DNA of 64,000 nucleotides from Xiphophorus maculatus (GCF_002775205.1 NC_036457.1:8324024-8388023); one strand, 5' to 3'. Counted from the stretch's first letter, positions 1 to 13,800 are shown. Notes: generated by a model from the sequence alone, not told the origin. Translations and numbers: made by a program.

Positions 1-124
1 TTCGGTTGTTTTAACTGCCTCCGCTGGTGCTGAGAATAAGCTAATTAGCATGCCTCCTTATGGATAACCGTTAGGAGGCACACTTCTCCGGGTTCTTTTT
101 TTTTTTTTTTTTTTTTACCTCGCG

Positions 125-364
125 TCAATGCACCTCTGCGACACCAGTTAAAGTGTACCATCCAAGCAGTCTCCATGCTTCCAGCCGGTCCAGAACCAGT
201 CGAGTCATTCCAAGTACCATCTTATTTACCAGATGAAACATCGGTGGTGGTGGACCATAGCTGAGATTAGCTGTCCGCGTTAGCCAGCGAGCTCCTAAGG
301 AACGATGCCTTACTGTTGACGCCACATATCTTGAGGCTTCTGATTGGTCCTCAAACTTCTGCAT
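125..364 (-). other. Unidentified 79-codon open frame
   Basis: An open frame of 79 codons on the minus strand, beginning with ATG and ending in TGA. The stretch is less AT-rich than its surroundings and has an ATTGG/CCAAT pair near the start. I recognise no domain, signal peptide or membrane segment. It could be a first exon of a gene lying to the left, a 5' UTR, or a chance open frame; a possible splice donor (GTAAATAAG) lies inside it. I do not assign a function. Confidence 0.15.
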
Positions 365-1029
365 CCGCGAGGAGCTGGGAATCCGGAGATATCAGGGAGG
401 GTATGGCAAGTTAGTTTGGTATATAATAGAGCAGCATTTTAGAAGCAGTGGCCATTTACTATGTAATTGTTCTCATGAAAATAAGAAGCTTAACTAAATT
501 AAAACGTCAATCTTGATGAGGTTAGGGTTAGACTGGCTGAAGGAGTCTGGATTGTAGACCGAAATCAATTTTAAGAAATAAATTTTAAGGCTGTCTTTAG
601 GCATTTTCACCAAAACAAACAAACAAAACAAGTTGAACAAGAACATTGTTTCCCAAATTGTGGATGAGTTCAGACTGTTTTTTTTTAAAAAACCTTGTTA
701 TGTTTTAGGCTTCATTGAACTTTTAAAGACACATCTACTCTTATATTACATGTTACTGGGGTTTTATGTGTCAGGCTAGCAAGAACTAGAACATAAGTGT
801 GAAGTGAAAGAAAAATTATATATGAGTTTTACATTTCTCTGAGTAAAAATGTGGATTGCATTTTCATATACTTCTTTTTACAGTCTTGTGCCTCAATAAA
901 ATGCAGTGGAACTGCCTTCAGAAGACAATCAATTTGTGAAAGTCCACCTACTTAGTAGGGGAAACAGCAAATGTGTGTAAGGGAGTGTACTGTATTGGTC
1001 AGAAAAGAACAAAAAATTACTTGCTCACG

Positions 1030-1420
1030 GTGAAACCATGGCAGTGGCAGCATTATGCTGTGGTGATGTCTTTATTCAACAGGGACTGAGAATAAATTGA
1101 GAGAGTAAAATAAGGATGACGCAAAATACAGGGCAAATCTAGAGGGGGAAATCTGTTAAATGCTTCAAAAGATTTAGAACTAGGGCAGATTTTCACCTTC
1201 CTACATGACAAATACTATAAACATATCCAAAGCTACAATGAAATTGTTTGGCTGAAGATATACTCATGTATTATAAGGACCCAGTCAAAGTCTACCACTA
1301 AATGTACAGAGCCTATGAAGCCTAAAAATTGCGGTCCATTACGTTCTTCGTCCAATATGACTGAGTGTGAGTCATTTAGCAAAGAAGAATAGGCATAAAA
1401 TAGTAGTGTCTAGAGGTGAA
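1030..1420 (+). mobile_element. Degenerate Tc1-like transposase relic
   Basis: The stretch follows, base by base with many changes, the 3' half of a Tc1-like transposase gene common in fish genomes: a 'GGCAGCATTATGCTGTGG' block near 1047, then the segment that in intact copies encodes the DNDPKH catalytic block (here around 1200-1235, reading LHDKYYKH), then a block resembling the end of the transposase near 1380-1400. Frames are broken throughout, so no protein can be made. Boundaries are approximate, and the family is assigned from remembered consensus. Confidence 0.6.
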
Positions 1421-1724
1421 TCATTTGTCATAATAAAACTTGATAGATTTAATAATGTAATGTAAGATGAAGAATTCAAGGAACATGAATCTTGAGTAGT
1501 AAGTAATAGTTTTATTGAACTGTAACCCGCAGAGTGTAGGAGTGTCAAGAGCAGATTCCAGGAACAACCTCTGTGATCTCAGGCTGGAAGAGTGCAGTCC
1601 TAAAGAACAGCTAAAATACAAAAAAATAAATAAAAATCTTCAGCTGCCTGTTCTCCTGCTCCTGGACCTGGGCAGGAAGTATCACTGCCCAAATGGAAAA
1701 GGTGAGGGGAAGTCAGTTTGTAGA

Positions 1725-1812
1725 TATACACTGCTCAAAAAAATAAAGGGAACACTTAAACAGGTGTTTAACACTTAAAGTATTCCCTTTATTTTTTTGA
1801 GCAGTATATATA
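1725..1812. mobile_element. Paired inverted terminal repeats of a deleted DNA transposon
   Basis: Two arms of about 36 bases face each other with almost no interior. The left arm contains CTGCTCAAAAAAATAAAGGG and the right arm its near-perfect reverse complement, both running out into TATA-rich DNA. The same terminal sequence is widespread at the ends of a Tc1/mariner-like fish transposon, so this looks like an element that lost its whole interior. It could form a stable hairpin. Confidence 0.65.
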
Positions 1813-1834
1813 CAGTATATAGACAGAAAAATTC

Positions 1835-2020
1835 AGTAATGTTGAAAAGTTCCTTTATTTCAGTAACTTAATTCACTAAGTGAAACATAATATACAAAAT
1901 AAAAGCACACAGACTGATGTTTTCAAGACTTTATTTGTGTTAGTTATGATGATATTCTGCTCACGGCTAACGAAACACAACATTTAGTGATTACATATTT
2001 TCACTCTGAAATTTCTTTCT
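1835..2020. repeat. Old interspersed repeat, copy 1
   Basis: The AT-rich text (AAGTGAAACATAATATAC, then an attempt at a CACACAGACTGATGTTTTCA block) resembles a very common fish interspersed repeat. A second diverged copy lies at about 14240-14480 in a mideas intron. I do not know its superfamily. The remainder of 2021-2470 shows only AT-rich DNA and an A20 run at 2371-2390. Confidence 0.4.
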
Positions 2021-2471
2021 GACTGGAAGTAATATTAATATTTTGCTGAGGCCTAGCCAGAATCCCCATGAGCTATAGAAGAGGGTGATTATGAAGATAC
2101 CCTACAAACACAAAGGCTTGGAGCTCATCATGATACAGAAGTTGCTAAAATTACCAGTGGAAAGTGTTCTTTAGTCAGAGTCTTTTTCAAATTTCCAGTC
2201 ATATAGACTGCTACAGGAGATATTTCCTGTTCACAGTCATCACCATCTACACCAACTCTTTGAAGATATCTCAGTTAATATGAGCTTTAAAAACATTTAA
2301 TTTTCCTTTGGGACCAATAAAATATTTTTGAATTTGAAATGTGTCTGATTGCTGTAATCCATTTATTTGCAAAAAAAAAAAAAAAAAAAACGTATTGAAG
2401 AAAAGTTTATGGTAATTTTACACTGATTTATTAACTTTTGACAGATGTTTTCATAAACGTTTTGCTTGAAT

Positions 2472-2680
<209 letters not shown>

Positions 2681-2829
2681 GCTTCAATTTGACCTCCATA
2701 GTCTCCGTAGTTATGAAATCTTGACTGCGGCTCAACAACGACCTCTGTTAGAGTGACAAAACTTCGCAACCGGGACAACCTGAGGAGAAAAACAAACGCA
2801 CACGGATACATCGACGGGCCTAATCAGAC

Positions 2830-3393
2830 GATCGGATTGGACAACAGGATGTGAGTTGAGCTGTTTTAGGGTGAGGCGGTGCGTTCAAGGACATCACAAT
2901 TTTTGCACATCTGCGCAGTTACACAGCGCTGCGAACGCTCCGGAAAAAACCCCGGGCGGCACGTTTTACCCTCAGCAGAAGTTTTGAAATCTGAGAAAAT
3001 ACCGTCAGCCGCCGCTGCACGGCAGCATTTCCACGCATGCACCCGTCTCATCTGTGTTTCACTCGGTGATGTGGTGTGTAGGCAGGAGGGGGGGAAAGTT
3101 GTGGACATGTTTTCCTGGAAGTGCACGGTTTTGCGGATACAGTGTGCAACAGTGTAACTACGGCGTTAAGAAGCCTCCCGTTGCCCCATCGGGACTTTGG
3201 AGCGTCTTTCCGTGTTGCTGTCAAACCGCCTGATCGCCATATTGTGCGCAGCGAAACTCGATGGAAACTTGTCAGAGTTGTGACATTTGCTGCGCACAAG
3301 CCCTCTATGGAGCTGCGTGCAGTCGGCTTTGATCGAAACCTTAAAGTGACTCCATGGAGCCGATCAGGGGGTCGTTTTTGCACCATTGATCAG
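2830..3393 (+). promoter_or_regulatory. mideas: Probable mideas promoter and 5' UTR exon
   Basis: Base composition changes sharply here to CpG-containing, GC-richer DNA. The block ends in a good donor, ATCAG|GTAAAT, at 3393/3394. The next exon appears to start near 3851 after CTGTGTTCTGTAAG and carries the start codon at 4098. There is no TATA box, as expected for a widely expressed chromatin gene. The transcription start is not determined. A short upstream reading frame (ATG at 3867, 11 codons) precedes the main start in the second exon. Confidence 0.45.
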
Positions 3394-4097
3394 GTAAATT
3401 GAACCCTCTGGCTTTTATAATAACGCTTGTTAGTCTGCGGTGTTGATCTAGAGAGCACGCAGCTCCTGAGTCGCTTCCTTATTGCTTGTTTGCAACAGAA
3501 CATTACTGGCTATCGCTCGGGTGATTGCAAGAGCCCCTTCGTTTCCTGTATTTCTTGTTAAGCCAAATGGCAGCTCCGCTCCGGAGGCGCCTCCTTGTTT
3601 TCTGCTACCTTAAAACTTCGGCTTGCAAATGTCTTCCGTGCAAGCACCTGATCGCATGAATCCAAACATGGACTAGATTCCCCTCTGCTTTATAATTTCA
3701 CTTTTCACACAAGGCCATTTGCTGGTGTAGGCCTCAGTTTCCTCTTTGCTCCTGGCGACTGTAAATCGGCTGTAAACTCGTAGTGTTTCCCCCCCTAATA
3801 GGAACTAATTCATGAATTTTATTCTCTCTGTGTGTCTGTGTTCTGTAAGGTCTAGCTCCCCTGAAGATGTTGAGAAGAATGGACAGCAGACCTCAGATTT
3901 AATTGCTGAAAGACGACTGCATGTTCCCCACCCTGCACTTTCCTTTGGGATTTTATGTTTCCTCCCAGATACCTCTGTATACACAATTAAAGAATTTCAC
4001 GACCGCGGGCAGCGGGAGCACACTAAGGAGGGATACACCAAGTTTTGCACGATTATAAATTCAGTCGAAAGCCATTTTCTAATCTTAGGAGACTGCT

Positions 4098-4838
4098 ATG
4101 AGTCTTCCTTCTCAGGTTAATACTGACAAGAGCAAGCACCGGACTCCAGTCATGAAAGATGGAGTGCAGCACCCGGGGGAGGTTTATTATGGTATGGGCT
4201 CTCCTGCTTTAAAAGCGAGCCATAGTGACTCTGCAAGCGGCTCTGGTGTTTACAACCCAGAGAAAGGCCACCAAAATCTGCCACACTATCAGCAGCCTTC
4301 TGCTGTGAAGTGGATGCAGGACCCCTTACAGGCACCGGGGTGGAACCAGGAGGCTCCAGTGGCAGGCTGGGGCCAGAACTTTGGCCCGTACATGAGCGGT
4401 GTGAACGTCAGGGATCAGATGGCCTTCCATAAAGGAGTTCATGAAGGCGTAGCGATGCCGATGGCAGCGGAAAACCAGCTGACAGCCCCCGTGGAGGTTT
4501 ACAGAGACGCCAGCCAAGCTCAAACTCAGGGAAGGGGGCTTGAATGGGAGCAGCACGCCACTGCTGCTGTAATGCATCAGGCCCAGCTACAAGCCTATCA
4601 GCATGGCCACAAGGGTGTGGATCTCCAGGGGCAACCCCATGTGCCAGCTCACACCATGCAGGGGCCCATTCTGCAGCCTTTCCAGGCCTCATTCAGATCC
4701 AACAAGCAGCCGTTTTCATCAGGTTACTACTCCGTTTTCCCGGCAAACAAGGGAATAATCTACGGAGAGCAGCCTAAAACTCAGCAGCAGATTCTGCATC
4801 AGATGCAGCAGCAGCAAATGCATCACCACCACCAACAG

Positions 4839-4873
<35 letters not shown>

Positions 4874-7800
4874 GCAGCAGCAACAACAGCAGCAGCAACA
4901 CATTCACCAGCAGCTTCAACTGCAGCAGCAACAGCAGCATATGCAACAGCACCAAATGCAACAGCACCAAATTCAGCAACAACAGCAAATGCAGCAAATA
5001 CAGCAACAGTATCACCAACAGCAGCTGCAGGAGCAGCAACTTCAGCAGATGCAGCAACAGATACAGCAACAGAATGTTCCACAGCCTGAAACAACACAAC
5101 CTCAGGTCCAACCAAACCTGCAGCAGCAGACTCAAAGTTTTGGAGCTTATCCGCCTCCTGACCCTCTTCCACCGGACTCTGGAGCGAACAAAGAAGACAC
5201 ACAACCAATGGAGATGCATCCAGAAGCCCAAACCGGAGTCGCATCTGCACTACCCGATCCGTCCTCTGAAAAGGTTGCCACCACAAATCCTTTAGATGCT
5301 GTGGACTCAGCCACCGCAGCCCCTCGGCGCTCGCGACGCCTCTCCAGGGAGGGAGAGTCCCCGCTGGGTTCTCCTCCCGCAAACATGTGGTCCCAAGCCT
5401 CCAAAGAGCCGCTGCTGCCGCCGCCGCCGCCACTGCCCCAGAATGGAGTAGCAGGTGTTACAGCTGCAAAAGGAACAGACACCCAAGCAGCGACAGGAGG
5501 GGTCATACAGACCACCCGCAGGAGGAGGAGGGCGTCCAAAGAGATCAACTTGGAGACCCTTGCTCAGAAGGCTTCGGAAATGGAGTCCCTGCCTGCTAAA
5601 GCTGCCAAGGTTTTTTTTTTGTTTTTTTTTTTCAAAATTCAACATTTACACTCTAGTTGTATCTACTTTATTTATTTATGGTGTAAATCTATAGTCGGGA
5701 TCCATCAGTGTTTTTCTTAAATATCTTATCTGGACTATTGACATGAAATACCCATTGGTTGTCAGTAACAATAAACGCAATCCACAACCAATGAAATCAA
5801 TGCAAATAAGCCCAGAAATCAGGTTCTGTGAAACAGTTGAACAAAAACGTACCGTCTTTATATTGGTAATTACAGCTTCAACACCTCTGCTGTGTTGTGT
5901 ATTGCCCAGGTGGGATTTTGATCTACAGAATGCCTTCAACTGTTAAAGGTTCATTAGGTCACTTCTAAAAACTCTGATCTTCAGTTTTAACCAGATTTAC
6001 GGTTAGTGTCGTGTGTTTGGGAAGAGATTAATTCTGTTCTCTTCTGGACACTCTTTATTCACCCAGCAAATCGAGCTTTAGCAGGCTTTTTCCTCAAGAG
6101 TGGAGTATTGCGCAGTGAGCGTTCCTTTAGGTGGTTTTGGTGAGTCCATTATTTATTGTTTTATTTGAAACAACAATAGTTCCAGGTCTTTGTAAAGCTC
6201 TCTACAAGTGGACTAGCTAACAGAAATCATGTGAGCGGTACCTGGTCATCCTTGGTTTACTATGAAATTATGTTCTTTCCACTCCTGGATCCTTGCCCTA
6301 ATGGAGCTCACTGGAACATGAAGAAGCTAAGAGAGGCATCTGTATCCAATGCTATCGGAGTAGTCTCCTACAGTAAGGTTGTAAAATTTTTAAGAGCGAG
6401 AGCTTGTTGTCATTACCCATTGAGAAATTCTTGTACTTTTGCATTTTGAAACCTTGTATTAAGTCCAAACCACCTGGTATTAATCTGTAATTACAGAGGC
6501 AAGAATTCCTTTATAAATACTGTCAGATTTCAGGCATTTTCTTGGCTTTCTCTGCCAGTGTCATCTAGGTTTCTGCAGGATCTTAAAAAAAAATAAATCT
6601 AAATAGCTGAAATTTAATCCCAACATTTCCCAGAATTTCCATCTTAAATCTTAAATTACATTCAGTTATGTCTCAACTTTTTTCTTCTATTTATTTAGAT
6701 TTCAGATTGAGAAAAATATTTGTTTAGGAAATAGAAATCAAAAACAGTCTTTCTACCGTGTTCGTTACTAACGGGGAGTTTATACTTCAAAAGGTCAGAC
6801 TTTGAAAAAGACACCAATTACGGCAACTACAACAATACAGACAACAACTGAAATAAAAATTAATGTAAGTTATTAAGGGGAAAGTAGAATTTAATAAAAT
6901 ACAAGAGCCAAAGACACCAACACAACAAAGTTAATGAATTTGCTGTTTTTTTTATTTTTATTTCTTTTAGTTATTCACATCCTAAGTTTTATTCTTAAAT
7001 TTAATTTACTAAAGCTCACACAAACCCTGTTTGCTACACATAATTTAAATTAGTGGGGTAATTTGTTTTGATTTCTTTGTATGTGTGGATTGTCTTCGGT
7101 TGTGGATTTCATGTCAATATGCATGTTAGAATCATGTTCATAACCATTTTACACACGTAAAATAGAGTGACGGCAAAGAGGGAAGTGTGGAAATCGATAG
7201 TACTGTAGCTCACAGTAGATCCATTATAGATGAACGCCACATAAAAAGAGTCTGAATTGTCTTGAGTCTGATGTAGGAGCTGCTAGCAAACAATCCCTTG
7301 ACAACTACAGTGTCGTCTATTTGAGTTCGAAAGCAACCAAGCAGATGCTCTCAGTTATAGCAGTAGTCTTAGTGATGGCGATGGACTACACCAGGAGCTG
7401 GGTGGCATGTTGGATTTGGCTCTAACTGCTTTTCGTAACTGACTTGATCAAGTGATGGAAACAAAAAAAAGTTGATGTGCAGTGTATCCTGCTTTATATA
7501 TCGAGGGAATAGCAAAGGTAGCTTATTTGGTCAAGTGAAAGCATATTTTCTCATTTGGCAAAGTTGGCACAGTTGTATAAAGAGGAACAGCCTTGTTTCT
7601 ATGCAGAACTTCCCTATCGTTTACAAAACTTCTTCAGCTGTCCGGTTTCAGCTCTTTTAAAGAGATCTCCGCTATTTAATTTGTACTTTTCCACGGCGCT
7701 CTGCTACAAACTTCCAACAGCAAATGTAGATTTGCTGCTTTGGATTTATTCAACACCGAGGGTGTTATCTTTGTAAGACACATGATACTGTCGCTGGTCA

Positions 7801-10800
7801 GGATTGATCATGTTTACACAGTAGGCGTTGCACCCTCTTAGACGTTGTTCCTTTAATGCAGACTGTCAATATATAAACACAAGCACACAGAGTTCTCTAC
7901 CCCAAAGGGGTTAAGAGGCTCGTTGCAGGTTTGAGCGTAGAACGTGCGCGCTCGATGTACAGTTGGAGCGGCTGCATGTCTGCACACCTCCACATTCCTC
8001 AGGCCTTTTTTCTGAAAGTCGCTCAGTGGCGGCAGGGAGGGGCCGAGCTGTCAACCTGCACGCTCCCGTTCTCCCCAAACTGGTTTCGTGCAGCCAGCTC
8101 ACAAGCCGGAGCTGTTTGGCTGTGTTTTGTTTTATAGTTGGGACTTTTTTCTTTTTTTTTTTTTTTATTGATTAGGAGAAACTGCTTTTATGCCATTCGG
8201 TGATCACGAAGGCTCTGAGTGAGCCTCAGATGTAAAACGGTGGAAGATGTTTGTAAGTTTCACTTCCCACTTTTAAAATCCTGGATCAGTTCAACGAAAA
8301 CAAAACAAAAAAACTGTGTCAGTTCAAGCAGATATGCCAGGGAGCTGTTTTCTTAAATAGAAATATGTAGATCTGCAACAACATGGCAGAAAGCTTGAAG
8401 CTTGTTTTACATTTCACTTTCGAGTGAAAAAACGTACTGGTGAGATGCAACTATTTCTTCTTTGTTTTAAAATTTAAAGCTGGTCTGACCGGCCAGTTTA
8501 ATATTTAATCTGCTGAGAAAGTATGAATTAAACCTGAGAGATACTCATGTTTGGAAAAAAATGAATCACTGTTCAAGTTTTTTTGGTATTGCACCACATT
8601 TTGAGATGACATGCACTCTCACCTTCTTCCTCTTTTTATTTGTCACTCACTTTTTGAATATTTCCCTCCACTTTTCTGACCTGGGTGTTTCTTTTTCTCT
8701 TCTCTCTTTGTCTTCTTTCTGTACCCTCTGCAGGAAGATGCCCCCTCCACCATAGTGCCCTTGGTGATCCCAGTGTCTGTGCCTGTGCACAAGAGCCAGG
8801 CGGAGTCTCAGGGTGGCTGGACTCAAGGCCGCGTGGGCCAGGGCGAGCGCGCCGCGGGCCAGGCGGATCGGAAACCCTCCGTGATCGTGGCTCGCCGCCG
8901 TTCGCTCAGAAACTCTGTGACCGAGAGTTTTGGCCAGGTTGGTTCCATGTTGCACAGTTTTCATCGTCTTCGTGTTTTTGTAACATCTCTTAAAACTATG
9001 GCGAGACTGGTTGCTTTACTGTGCAGTGCAGATTTTCTTTACCAGGTTGGTTTGTGTTTTTATGGTCTTTTCAGATCATGAAAACACTTAATTATTTGAG
9101 AAATTATGATTTGAAAGAACTCTATCCAAACCAAATTAGCCAGATGCAACCAATAATAGTCCCTTAAGCCTAATAAACAATTGTGCTGCTGTTGGCAGCT
9201 ATAAATGAATAGCATTCATTCATTCAATTGCAATGAGTCTTTACATTGCTGTGGTGGAATCTTGGCACTCTCCACTTCGCAGAAAGGTTATAATTCTGCT
9301 ACATTAGGGTTCTTTGTTGTTTTTTTAACCATGAAAAGCCTGACTAACTTCTCCAGAGCATTTTAGACAAAGTTTGATTAGGCCACACCAAAACCCAACA
9401 GTTTTGTTCTGTGAACCATGCAGAACATACTTGTGAGTTTCAGATCGATGTCTTGCAGCGTGGCGATCCCTCAGCTTTATGTCGCAAACTGATAGTCAGA
9501 CATTCTCCAACAGGATTTTCTGGTAGAGCGTTATGCAGCTGGTATGCTCCCGAAGCAGCAAAGTAACACTAGAGTAACACAATACTAAAGTCATTTTTAA
9601 TTGTTTGTGTGATGTTGTTTTGTTTTTTTCCTAAAATACACGACGAGACGCACACGGTTTGAAAAGTTTCACTTTTGTCTCCTCACTCCACACAATATTT
9701 TGCAAACAGTCTTGGGGATTAACAAGATGGGGGGTTTTTTGGAAAATGTGAAATAAGCCTTTTTATTCTTTTTGTCCAACAGTGATTCTTTTATTGAAAT
9801 TTTCCCCTTGATACTATTTTTTGTCCATTGTGTCTTTGTTATCACTTGGATGAATCTTTAGATCAATATTGGATTTCAATTTCATGTAATTAGGAAAAGT
9901 TAACACATTTAATTCTTAATTATTTAAAGCCTTCCTGCTCTGGTTGATGGTCTAGTGACTTGTGTAGATTATTTATTTATTTAAACTTTAAAAGTTTAGT
10001 TTTATAATAAAATATTTTATAAAGATGTGCATGTCCTTTATTTTAATTCATCCCTGATTTGTGCATATTATTGCTTAGTCGTAGATACTGTTGCCATCAG
10101 AGTTAGAAAACTTTAAGAGGAAAACTAAAGGATTTAAACTTTAAAATGTTCCACTTTTCCCTCATTATTCCAGGATGGGGAAAGCGATTCAGGAATGGAA
10201 GAGGACGGAAAGGCTAAGTTCAAGCGCCGGACTCGTCCAGAGCCCCTCATCATCCCTCCCCCCAAACCATCCACCTTCATCCCCCCATCCGTATACTCCA
10301 GCATCACCCATTACCAGAGCAACCTGCGCTCTCCGGTCCGCTTGCCGGACAACCTGCACTCCCTCCCCCCTTATACACCCCCTCCCATCCTGTCGCCTGT
10401 CCGAGGAGGAACGGGGCTCTACTTCTCTGCCTTCCTCACCAACATCGCCGTAAGCAACCAGATCCTGCCGCCTCCGGCTACCCCAAAGTCCGCAGCTCGA
10501 AGCCTGCTGCGTTCCAGTAAGTCTTGGATGATTTCTGCACATCACCTTTTTTAGAATAAGGTTTAACTTTTTATTTATTGATTTGTTTTTCTTAGCGAGT
10601 TCAGAGATCACACCTCCAGTCTTACCCTTGATCACTGATGCCACGCCAGTGTGCCTTGAACCGTAAGCTTCACATCGCAGATTCAAACAAATTTCTACCT
10701 TATTCGTGTCGCTTAGATCTCTATATCTCTTTGTTTTGTGTTGGGGTGCAGCCGTATCAATATCGGGCAGCAGTACCAAGCAGAAATACCCGATTTGCAA

Positions 10801-13800
10801 GATCAGCCATCTTCCCAGATGGACCAGCATAAAGCCGACTTGGTCTGGCATCCTTTGAATAACTCCAACCAAAAGCAAAACGACGAGGAGACCAGTGGGT
10901 TTCTCTCAAGAACTACTTTATCAATCTTTTATTAACTTTCCTTCCCCCCCTAATTTTTCTATTGCTTCATTTTTTGCAGTAGAGCATTTTATGAACTTGG
11001 CTTGTTCAAGTGTTTTCAGTGGAGGAGGAACCAATCAGGAGCTGGCTTTACACTGTTTACATGAATGCGGAGGCAATATCCTTGTGAGTAAAGAGACCAG
11101 TTGAGATTGATGTGAGCTTTTATCGCTGCAAGGTTTATTTTGCATTAACTCTGCTTAATATTAAGGAAACAATGGAGCGTTTGATGCTTCAAGATCCAAT
11201 TTTCCCCAAAGGCCATCACCTGGCAGGTTATCACTACTCAGGTAAAAAAAAAAAAGCTTCATAACCTTCATAACCTTTCAGTTTCTTTCTTCACACAAAT
11301 TTTACTACCTTCACAGGCTGTGACAGCTGGACGGCAGAGGAGAAGTGTTACTTCAACAAAGGGATCTCTGCCTACAGGAAGGACTTCTTCCTGGTGCAGA
11401 AACTGGTGAGGGTGACGCTTCTGTCATGCAGGGGAAGCAATTATTTTTACTATAACAAGAATACTAGTCACGCTTGTTAAAGCATTTTAGAAATAAAATG
11501 CAATGGAGAACATCCTTTTGCAGACAGGAAGATCTTTTTCCTTTTTTTTAAAGTTTTTTTGAGTTTCCTTAAAGTTCAAAGAGAAAAAAATTTGACTGAA
11601 TAAATCACATCCTCTCTGCGGCAGGAAGTCTGCGTTTTAGAATTAGAACAATAACAGAGGTGTGAGCCAGAGAGTTGGGGAGTTCGTGTTGCGTCTGGGA
11701 AAAGTCTGGAACGTGACGTAATTATTTTCTGGTTTAGTCCAGAATTGTTATCCTGTCCTAAAAGTCCGTCTGTCCGTCCATGTTGACTTTCGCTGCCTAA
11801 GCCATCCTTCTTTCTTTACAGTCTGTTTGTTTTGCATTTAGTCTCTTATAATTAATCACTTGGATTTGCTTGTGTCTTTGTCTTTTGTAGGTGCGGACTA
11901 AAACTGTTGCTCAGTGCGTGGAGTTCTACTATTCATATAAAAAGCAGGTGAAAGTCGGTCGAAATGGTATCGTAACTTTCGGTCCCCCAGATTCACCTGT
12001 GGAGAAGCACTCTGAGGCTGTGGTGGACGTTAAGGTAGTGTTGAGTGTTTGGTTTCTATGTTTCCTTTTTCCATAAGATTTGGATAAGTGTGGCTAAAGT
12101 ATACAATATTATTAAGCACAAATTATCTGCATTCAAGGAACAGGATCATACAAGCGCTCCTGCTTTTTGATGCTACAGATGAAGTGTCCTGATATTTACA
12201 TATTAGCTAAAATAGGGGTTCACCTATAGTTTGGGTTATTCTGTAAAGCACAGGCAGAAAACACTGCCTAAAAGTCCTTATTGTCCAACCTTACACCTCT
12301 TTTGGATCCCTTATAAAGCAAAAATATAAAACATTTTAATGAGAGTTTCGTTTGTTCTTTTTAGAGAACTAGAAATACAGACTGACTTATTTAAGAACAA
12401 AGGCAGAAATGCTATCCAAGTGCTAAAATGGCACCAAAACTGATTATGCAGGGTAACGAGGTGGGAAAGCAGAAGTGATAAAAGTCATAGAAAGTCAGAA
12501 AAAAACTACATATTTACTTACACACGAGTAAAAACCTAATCATAATCTCATGTTTGAACATCAACAATAACAACATTCCTGACCTTTTTCTTTTTTCCAC
12601 CCATTAATTTATTGTGCGTTGTGGGATTTATGGCAGAGCTCACATCAGCACAGATTAGCTCAAGGGGAGGCAGAAGAAGAAGAAAAGAAGGAAGCTTCTT
12701 TTTATGACGATAGCCATGAAACCAACCAGCAGGCGAGGGTGACTCAGTCACTACAAGCTCATGACTATGTAGTAAGTACTGTGCGATCCTCTTCATTCAA
12801 TGAACACCCCGTTACGTTCAAAAAGAGCAAATCGTCAAACTTTCTTTGCATAGTCAAAACCCACATGTTGTCGCTTCAGACAGGGACAGTTCTGGTCATC
12901 AAAGAGCCAAACCCAATGAGTAAAGAGGCTCATCAGTCATCGGTGCCTCACAGGCCTCGGGCTGAAGCCGCCGCAAAGAAGCCCAAACCTCCACCAAAAC
13001 CGCCGCAGGACCCCAATGAAGTGTTTCCATGCAAGAAATGTGGCAGGTGAGGTCAATTTTCAATCTGTTTTAGAAGTTTGTTAAATTTGCTGCTAAAAGT
13101 GATTAGTGTGACATTTGTATGTTTAAATTTGCTGGACTTCATTCAGCTTTAGAACCCCTTCACTCTAGATTAGTGCCATTCTGTAGTTTTGAGGGTCTTT
13201 AAAACCGTTTAAAATTTGGAAATTTGTGAATATGAACTCTTCGATCTACAGAATTTCCTTCTAGATATGAGGTTTCTACACCCCCCACACTCAGTTTCAG
13301 TTTTAGTTTGGAGAAGACCCTTTTTTTTAATCACTTTATTAGTGTGAAAGGATGCAGGTTGGAGGGCTTCCTGTACAAGTTATTGTAACCCAGAGAACGC
13401 TATCTTATCAATCATTTTAAATCAGATTTTCACTGATCACACCTAAGCTCTGAAACCTGAAGTTGTCTTTTAAGAGTTGAGATGCAACTATTTAAAATTC
13501 ATCAACCATTATGAGGATTCAAGATTGATACCATTCAAAATATTCTCTTTAAAAGTGCAGCAGATATATTACACTTTTCAATTTCCCCTGCTCAGTTAGC
13601 AACAACCTGCATGCATGAGAATCACCTTATTCACCTTATTCTGAGGTGTATGCTCATTTGTCTCCAGCTTCGAGCCCATTGGAGTCTACATTATGGTGTT
13701 GTTTTAGTTTGATATCAAGGAGTGCTTACATGCAAACCGCAAAATGAATTTTACTTTCATTTTGCAATTAAAACTGAATGCAAAACATTATAAACGTTCG

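Noticed and set aside
4719-5231. 170-codon poly-Leu open frame on the minus strand
   Set aside because: It is the reverse complement of the CAG/CAA tract of mideas (CTG/TTG read as Leu), with no independent support.
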